Below are positions 56,231 to 64,000 of a DNA stretch of 64,000 nucleotides, in pieces; the first letter of the stretch is position 1, and the number at the start of each line of letters is the position of its first letter. The DNA comes from Trachythela sp. YZ-2020 (Eukaryota; Cnidaria; Anthozoa; Malacalcyonacea; Clavulariidae). A model generated the notes under the pieces. That model was not told the origin of the DNA, searched no databases, and worked only from the letters and a program-made list of their open reading frames with translations. A program made the translations under genes and the position numbers. The stretch is taken from assembly GCA_016169945.1 (NCBI GenBank), contig JADLSH010000358.1, positions 3,381,001 to 3,445,000 of the forward strand, given 5' to 3'.

Positions 56231-58386
56231 CACAGGTCCAACAGGTGGGCAATTTGTCTGAGCATGCGCAAGGATGCGCTAGTTTATGAGCGAGACTTAG
56301 CGCAATCCCTGGGGCGAGTTGAAGAAATTCAATATGGCGACGCATCGAAGGAGTGTTTCGTAGATTTCTCCGCTTTTCAAGTTGATAAAACAGCATTGCA
56401 ATCAAAGGAAACTTTGCAAAAATTAATGGAAAACATTTAGCAATGCTTCCCAAAGGTTTTAAAATGTTAATGAAGTCATTTTGCTCCGTTTTTTCTCTTT
56501 TTATGCTTTGAAAACAGGCAAGCTCACTCTTTTTGAGAAAGCCATCAATATTCCCCAAGTTACTTCCCCATCATTTGTTTAAATTAAACAGAAACAGATT
56601 AAATACTTAGCTATATAAGGAATAATAATATTCTTCACTGATCTGAAAGATTCCAGTATTTTAGTGCTCATTTGAGCAAAGGAATTAGATGTAATTTAAT
56701 TAAATCTAAATATGCATATCAATAACAAATATTATACAACATGTTTGTCGACTTTTCAATACTTTTTTAATCATTTTATAAGGCTGATATATAAATACAG
56801 GATTACTTGTGTTAAACACATGGTATAAGTACAATAAAACTCAAATTTACTTAAATTATTATTCTAAAGTTTGTAAACACACCAAGGTCTAATTCACATA
56901 AATACTGTTAGTTTCTCAAAACAATTTGTATAATCATGAAATTTGGCTAACATTACTAAGTGCACTATGAATGATTGATAGTAAGCACTGACATAATGAC
57001 CTCTGAACACTGTTTTGAATAAAGTAAGCACAATCGTCATACAAAATGTCAATGTGTAGCTATTTCCTCATCATTGAGAGCTTACATAAAAGAGAACATT
57101 ATGTGGATATTATATTTCCAAAAGACCCAAGATGATTAATAAGAGCCTTTTACTAGACTTGACAGTGTTGTATCAACAACATGGAATAATTTATCTGCAA
57201 GAAAAAACATAAATAATACTAAATCTTTGCAGAAATGGCCAAAAACAGGGGAATTGTAAGGCAAATGTAGGCCAATAATGCCCATGGTGTATTTAAAATC
57301 CAAGCCAAAACACAAAATGATATGCTAGTTACTCTACCAATAATTTTATAAACAAAAAACAGTAAGATATGAATCAATACCAAATTGCTATAACATTTTC
57401 TTAAGGGGGCTGCAGTCGGTGATGGCTGACACACCCATATTCAGAGCTAAAAATTTATATCGCGCGCATTTTTCATGGTCACATAACTGGCTTTGCCACA
57501 AAACCAGGTAAAAAAGCAATTAGTAAAATATGGTTTTGAGTGACGAGCATAGTCAAATTCTAGATTTATTAAGTTTTTCCAGATAAACAGATTCAACATT
57601 GAAATAAGCTCTATTCGGGACCTCGTACAATCCAAAATATTGTTGATGGACCAGATTTTTTTCAATTTTCTGTGATTTACAGAACACTAGTTATAATTTA
57701 AGGATCAACCAGTATTGTTCAAGACATATTTTCCTCCCAGACACCTTTTCAAAATACTAACCCAAACATGTCAAAAATAGTGTACATTTACAAGGGCAAT
57801 TTCAACCCTTTGGCGCATTTTTCCATGAATAATTTTAATTCTAATAAAAAGACTATAGATAAAACTTTGATTTAAACCTAATTTCAAGTGATGAGCATAC
57901 CCTAACTTTCAAGCTATACTTCAAAGAAGATGGGTCAATTCAACATAAACATTGAAATATGGGTATACTGACAGCTCTGTCACCCGTTTAGTTTGGCATT
58001 AGGAGACCTTCTGAAACATTTTAATGAAAGTATAATTCACAATGTTCACATTTTCACTTACTTTTTAACATCTGCTTAAATCCAACTAGCTCTGTAGCCA
58101 TGGGCAAAATCTTGTGGTTGATGTCAGCATCCATTTATTTCATGTTTCCCCGGTGAAAATATATTCTATTCCAAAGCCGATTTCGACGTACTTTAGCTTT
58201 TCAGAAACCGTTGGCCTTCCTCAGTAAGATTATCAACTGTTTGATAACCATATTTGATAGTAAACAGCTAAAATATTCTCCGAAAGTTTATACTTTTGCT
58301 CTTCGGCGCGAAAATGGCAACTCAAGAAGAAATGAGCCCGCTACTTTCGGTCAGCGTCGACAAATTGCCCACCTGTTCACAGGTCC
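56231..58386. mobile_element. 2.14-kb Mutator-like non-autonomous element with 9-bp target duplication
   Basis: The element 56240-58377 begins aacaggtgggcaatttgtc and ends with its exact complement. It is flanked by cacaggtcc at 56231-56239 and 58378-58386. The interior matches 24130-26169 over nearly its whole length. No transposase. It lies about 115 bp upstream of the fucosyltransferase start, in or near its 5' intron. Confidence 0.85.
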
Positions 58387-58566
58387 ATGAAAGTGGAATT
58401 TAAACTGATCAACGTGTGATGCGGGGCCTGGTAAGGAAAAATGTCTTTTTAACGGAGACCAGTTGACTTTAAGAAAATAACATTGGTCTATTCCTTGACA
58501 ACCATTGCTAGGTACAAACAAACATGGAGGCGGCCAGGAGTGGCGTTAAAGATGAGCTTTTACAGG

Positions 58567-60654
58567 TAGTCTAGGACCTGTATAGGAGTTTGTATGCGTT
58601 TCATTTAGCACAGGCAATCTCAACTGTTTTAGGGTAAAATGACCATGGCGGTCAACATGGCATATGTGCCAAAACCTGAATCCGGGACGAAAGTCCTGAA
58701 AATGACCCCGCCCTGAAACAGCAGTGCCGACATAGCTCTAACTTCCGAAAAGCAGAAGCGACAGCCTTTCTGAAGTGCTTATTGTGTTTAGAAGGTTGCT
58801 ATTAGGGGTAGTTATTGGAAGGAAAAATTTGTCTAAGTATAATATTTTACAAGAAAATGACCATGCACCACCCCAGGTCAACTGCTAATTATCCATGAAA
58901 TAACTAATATACCTGGCAGAGATTAAATTTTCTTATTTCCTAACAATTTTTATCATGGGATGAAAAACTATGCTTAATTTAATATAATTATTGTAGATTT
59001 CATAAGGATTGACATTGTTTTGTTTAAATATAATACATTTTATTTCACTACCAAAACACGATTTCAGCCATATTTTGCCGTCTTGTTTGCTTTTTATCGC
59101 CGAGTCTCGCAAGTATCATCCAATTGTTGTACTTTTACATAATGATAGATGGCTAAAGAAGATTTCAACCAAGTTTCGTCAAGTTTTGAAGCAGTGCAGT
59201 GTATTTTATCTTCGATATTGTGTCCTTCGATATTTCGTCAAATAGCGGCCATTGCAATGCCTCGCCGCTTGTCTTCCCGATAAATGCCACTTCTTCGTCT
59301 TCATATGTATTTAGATTACAGTATCCAAGAGTACTTCATTGTAGAATAGTCCCAATCGAAAAACTAGAGTAGTATACTCCCACTTGAAAGGAAAAAACCT
59401 CCCATAACAAATTTAGGATCAGAATCAAAGACACAAGTTTAAAATAATTTGAAAGTCACGCGCAATCTTCGCGAAAACTCCTCGTGGGCTACTTGACAGG
59501 GGGGGTAAATATTTTCACGAAACGCTGTTCGCCACCACAGAACCCAGTAAATATATTATATTTATTGTATTTTTATGATTTATGAAAAAAACAATAAATA
59601 TTTGCGTATTTTCTATTGTTTTTATCATAAATCATAAAAATACAATAAATATAATATATTTACTTGGGTTCTGTGGTGGCGAACAAACGTTTCGTGAAAA
59701 TATTTCCCCCCCCCTGTTAAGTAGCCCACGAGGAGTTTTCGCGAAGATTGCGCGTGACTTTCAAATTATTTTTAAACTTGTGTCTTTGATTCTGATCCTA
59801 AATTTGTTATGGGAGGTTTTTTCCTTTCAAGTGGGAGTATACTACTCTAGTTTTTCGATTGGGACTATTCTACAATGAAGTACTCTTGGATACTGTAATC
59901 TAAATACATATGAAGACGAAGAAGTGGCATTTATCGGGAAGACAAGCGGCGAGGCATTGCAATGGCCGCTATTTGACGAAATATCGAAGGACACAATATC
60001 GAAGATAAATACACTGCACTGCTTCAAAACTTGACGAAACTTGGTTGAAATCTTCTTTAGCCCTCTATCATTATGTAAAAGTACAACAATTGGATGATAC
60101 TTGCGAGACTCGGCGATAAAAAGCAAACAAGACGGCAAAATATGGCTGAAATCGTGTTTTGGTGGGGGGTAAGTGAAATAAAATGTATTATATTTAAACA
60201 AAACAATGTCAATCCTTATGAAATCTACGATAATTATATTAAATTAAGCATAGTTTTTCATCCCATGATAAAAATTGTTAGGAAATAAGAAAATTTAATC
60301 TCTGCCAGGTATATTAGTTATTTCATGGATAATTAGCAGTTGACCTGGGGTGGTGCATGGTCATTTTCTTGTAAAATATTATACTTAGACAAATTTTTCC
60401 TTCCAATAACTACCCCTAATAGCAACCTTCTAAACACTATAAGCACTTCAGAAAGGCTGTCGCTTCTGCTTTTCGGAAGTTAGAGCTATGTCGGCACTGC
60501 TGTTTCAGGGCGGGGTCATTTTCAGGACTTTCGTCCCGGATTCAGGTTTTCGCACATATGCCATGTTGACCGCCATGGTCATTTTACCCTAAAACAGTTG
60601 AGATTGCCTGTGCTAAATGAAACGCATACAAACTCCTATACAGGTCCTAGACTA
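58567..60654. mobile_element. 2.1-kb near-perfect palindrome (foldback element)
   Basis: The left arm from 58567 (tagtctaggacctgtatagg) is matched by the right arm ending 60654 with only scattered mismatches over about 1 kb. The two arms meet around an AT-rich centre near 59580-59640. Each arm carries the same open frame (HDFSHILPSCLLFIAE on one strand), which I do not recognise. It may be a foldback transposon or a recent inverted duplication. Confidence 0.85.
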
Positions 60655-61454
60655 AGGAGTTTTTGCAGGATGTTTAACAGTTTGTTTGTGGTGGCAGAAA
60701 TTGAGAAAGATTCGCGGAAGGAAGCAATTCGTTTCGAAAGGGAATTTCCTGTAGTTTTTGACACTATATCTTAAACAGTCGTGGGAGGAACTGATTTTTC
60801 CGTTTCATGATGCAAGTAAAGCCTCGTACAGACGAGCAAGTTTTCCTTGACAAGTTCCTTGACGAGTTTACTTGTTCGTGTGTACGACAAACAAGTTTTT
60901 TTCGATCAATTTTTTCTTGACAAGTTTTACGAGCTCGTGTATTAACGACACAAGTGGATACTTCATATTTATAGAGGCAATGGCCGCTCGACTAGATCGA
61001 AGATAAGTGTGCAGTGGCGTACTTGGTCTTCAAAGATATTCTCTTCATTGGCAAGTAATTTCCAATTTGTGCCTTCAACAAAAAAATGAACCAGTTTGCC
61101 AGAATTTTACACACTGTAGCTACATTTGTAAAAGCTCATTTTTGAAGGCCTAACAAAATTTTCATATTTGGTGATGATTTATAAACAAGAAGTGTTTGCA
61201 GAAAGCTACTAGAGAAGTCAACGTGGAACTATAGTGGACATTAATTTTGCACTGATCTTAAAACTTTCCCAAAAATTACAAGCCTATGCCAACTCAACTT
61301 TATGTTACTATTCTGGAATAAGTGTGGCACACACATACACCTGATATAAAGGACTTCAATACAACTACAGTAGACAACAATAAACATAATTTCTAACGTT
61401 GGACTTTTTATTGAATATTCCAAAACTACATAATTACATCTGGAAAACCCAAAT
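60655..61454. other. no recognised gene
   Basis: Near 60830-60950 there are repeated words (gacaagtt, cttgacaag) of a possible small element. Nothing else is supported. Confidence 0.4.
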
Positions 61455-61880
61455 AGATTCCATGTAACTATTCTTAATAATTATGTATCAGTACGTCAAA
61501 TCCAAGCATGCCCTTCCCCCATTTTCTACATTTTTGGGGAGCAATGGAGAACAAAAGGGAGGGAGAATGATCCATGGTCATGGACAGTAGCCGACATGGG
61601 TGAGCAAAGGCAGTAGCTTCAAACCACCTAACATTTTCCTATTAAGTCTCTGAGAGAAAGCAAATTAGTTAAGTTGCAACAGTTTTTTCCTGGTATGAAA
61701 GCTTGATATCATATGAAATTAAGCGAACTAGCATTAATGTTCAGCCAACGTACACTGAAATTTTTGAGAGTTTGGATATGTTGCAACTCAAATATTTCAT
61801 GATGTGTCCACCACTGTATAGGGACAACTTGACCTTAATCTAATTTCTAGCACTTTTCATTACTGTTACAGTAGCTGTAT
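61455..61880 (+). repeat. dispersed repeat A, copy 2
   Basis: This is the partner of 43911-44338. After the shared end (acagtagctgtatg) this copy continues into different sequence. Confidence 0.8.
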
Positions 61881-62449
61881 GTATTTCAACCGATCTACTC
61901 CTACATGGGGAATGAATAATATACAAATGCCTGCAGTCCAGTGGAATTTGCATACTGTAACTTATATGTATAGCAACATGCTGTAGTGTCATAGTAGCCC
62001 AGCAAAGATACTGTTTAGTTATCCTCACAAAATAGCTATAAAACAATTGAAAATATGCTTGTCAAGAAATAATTTCAACAAACATGAATGTGGCATTTTT
62101 TTAAATGAATCACAATGCTTGTCATTAAAAAATGTCAACAAATGCATAGTCGATAATCATTGAACAAAATGCACACTACTTACATTGTACAATGGACATG
62201 GTATGTCATAGGCATGGCATGTTACTATGGAACATTAACCACTCAACAATATAGTAAGGCCTGGCATAATGCTGACTTCCATGGCATAATGCTGACTTCC
62301 GTGTAAACAGGGGGCTATCGATGTAACTAACCAACTTTTTTAATCTATTAATCGAAACTTAGAAAAATTAAGAGAAACAGGTTGAAGCATTTTGTTTTGT
62401 TGAAGTAAATATGCTGCAGGCAAAGTTTCACTAGCTGAACATGTTTCAT

Positions 62450-63605
62450 TAGGGACCGGTCATAAAGTATGTGTACTGGGGGGGTGGAGGGTATTCCAAA
62501 ATACTACCATAAAATTTGGTACCCCCCCGAAAATCATCGGAAAATATTTAATACCCCCCTCAAAGGTGATGAAATGTTTTGTACCCCCCCACCCAACCAA
62601 TCACCCTCTCCCCAAAAAAACATGAAACAAATATAAATGCCAACAACATAATCTGTTACAAATTGTTATTGTTAATCCAAGTTTTGAGCATTTCCATAAA
62701 TTTAATAGTGCTCTTTTACACCACATGTATCCAATCCGTACTTTTGTATGCTTGCCAGTATTCCCATTAATAGGACTTGCCTGACAGTGACTATCTTTTC
62801 AGTACCTAATCAGGGGCGCCGGAAGGCAGCCGAAACGGCGGGGGCAGCCCCGTGAAAAGGGCACGAGCGCCGAAGGCGCGAGAAATTTGTAGGGGTCCGT
62901 GGGTATTGTACCCCGGAAAATTTTTAAATCTAGACTCTCTGAAATGCCATTTCCTGCATTTTGACATAATCTAGTTAAACTGCACGGTCATAATCCTTAT
63001 TAAACCTATGAGGGCTAGTCCGGTCACAATAATAATAATTTATTCATTGCAATGCACTTCATTGTTAAGAAAAAGGGCAACCAGTTGCCTCCGCGTGCCC
63101 CCGTAGTATAAGGGCAGCGGGGGCAGCTGCCCCCACTGCCCCCGTGGCTCCGGCGCCCCTGTACCTAATAATAGAGTCAAAAGAGGTCCCGGCCATGCGC
63201 ATTATTTACGGATATATCAACAGAACGTCGTGACGTATTTCATATCTTTTTCAATATTTAAATCATTCTAAACGAGTAGGGGAGCTACCTGACGGTAAAA
63301 TTACGTAATCAAAGACTGTTCAGGTTGCAGATATGTCAAACTAATAGGTTCCAATCGAGACACTTTCCGATAAATGCTACTGTGCTACATTGCAATTTAA
63401 TTATAAGAACATACACTCAATTTTATTAAAGTATTAAAGTTTGTAGTTTTAATCATAGACATAGTATTAAACTCATTTTTTGTTTCGTACCCCCCACAAA
63501 TGTCGTAATTCGTCTCATACCCCCCCAAAAGTTAGATAATTTGTTTCGTACCCCCCCAACTTACCCTCCACCCCCCCTGTACACATACTTTATGACCGGT
63601 CCCTA
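62450..63605. mobile_element. 1.15-kb Tc1/mariner-type non-autonomous element
   Basis: The element 62452-63603 has inverted ends gggaccggtcataaagtatg of about 40 bp and TA on both sides. The interior has C-rich tracts (taccccccc) in both arms and no transposase. A hAT MITE is nested within it. Confidence 0.8.
62803..63169. mobile_element. hAT-type MITE, copy 2 (351 bp) nested in the mariner-type element
   Basis: The element 62811-63161 is nearly identical to 52394-52745. It is flanked by the 8-bp duplication tacctaat (62803-62810, 63162-63169). Confidence 0.9.
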
Positions 63606-63823
63606 CTTTAACACGTTTACAACACGAAGAGGACAAGCCTAACAAGGGTATTTTACCATTGACAACTTCCATTAAAAACAAAAAAATATACAAAAACAAC
63701 AGATGATCGCAAAATCGCTTCTCCAAACTAGTACGCAATTTTGTAAACACCATCATTTGTATTTTCACAGCAATCATGCCCAGATCAATGTTCGAATGAA
63801 AAGAATGCATTCTTTGATAGGTA

Positions 63824-64000
63824 GGCTATCTTCAAAGGGTAAAATCGACACAATTTTCCACTCCGAATCGCTTTCTTTTGACAAATTATAAGTAGTAAAT
63901 ATATTGGCACTTTCACAACAAAATTTCAAGGTCAGTAGAAACGTGTTTAACATAACAAGTGCTCGGTATATCTTCAATATGTCGTACTTTGCATCTAAGT
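63824..64000 (+). repeat. dispersed repeat B, copy 2 (runs off window)
   Basis: It matches 44808-45000 and continues to the window end. Confidence 0.8.

Noticed and set aside
56117..56233. 39-residue N-terminal extension of the fucosyltransferase
   Set aside because: A strong splice acceptor lies just upstream of the internal ATG at 56116, and the type II anchor begins only after it. The extension runs into the sequence next to the transposon.
59842..60201. 119-codon frame in the palindrome as a gene
   Set aside because: It is the mirror of the frame in the other arm, and one copy is already diverging. No family is recognised.

Overview
This is a eukaryotic, intron-rich, AT-rich genomic window, and everything in it points to an animal. 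It holds a spliced receptor tyrosine kinase (RTK), a Golgi-type alpha-1,3-fucosyltransferase, and a dense load of animal-type transposable elements: a P superfamily element, Penelope-like elements with hammerhead ribozymes, a CR1/L2-like LINE, hAT, Tc1/mariner and PIF-like MITEs, and tyrosine-recombinase relics. The combination suggests a cnidarian, perhaps an anthozoan, but that placement is inference. There is no bacterial operon structure.

Layout. From 1401 to 38907 (+) runs one RTK gene that I could follow through 19 exons with consistent splice phases, plus a duplicated EGF exon. Its order is fibronectin-III-like ectodomain, EGF repeat, transmembrane helix, tyrosine kinase. The 5' end was not found. 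Its introns are packed with mobile DNA. The largest intron (12182-23594) contains a complete 10.6-kb DNA transposon, 12847-23486, with about 430-bp terminal inverted repeats. That transposon carries two convergent genes: an apparently intact nine-exon, 868-residue P-element-superfamily (THAP9-like) transposase on the minus strand, and a PIF1-family helicase on the plus strand with one frameshift. The element is bracketed by a direct duplication of about 0.85 kb that begins exactly at its right end and duplicates the EGF exon.

Farther along, intron 34938-38720 contains a five-copy, 280-bp tandem array whose minus strand encodes a textbook hammerhead ribozyme in each unit (retrozyme-like). It is followed by foldback elements and the 3' half of a Penelope-like element (PLE) with a GIY-YIG domain and its own hammerhead. 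From 41.4 to 48.8 kb there are tyrosine-recombinase fragments, minisatellites and a TIR element. From 49.2 to 52.4 kb lies a frameshifted LINE. From 53.3 to 54.4 kb lies a PLE reverse-transcriptase relic followed by a third, near-perfect hammerhead.

The fucosyltransferase (54833-56116, minus) is single-exon in its coding part, and a 2.1-kb Mutator-like non-autonomous element sits just upstream. The right end (58.4-64 kb) holds a 2.1-kb near-perfect palindrome, a mariner-type element with a hAT MITE nested inside it, and copies of repeats also seen at 43.9-45 kb.

How it fits together: only the RTK and the fucosyltransferase look like host genes. The giant P-type element, with its attached PIF1 helicase, and the hammerhead array are the most unusual systems here.
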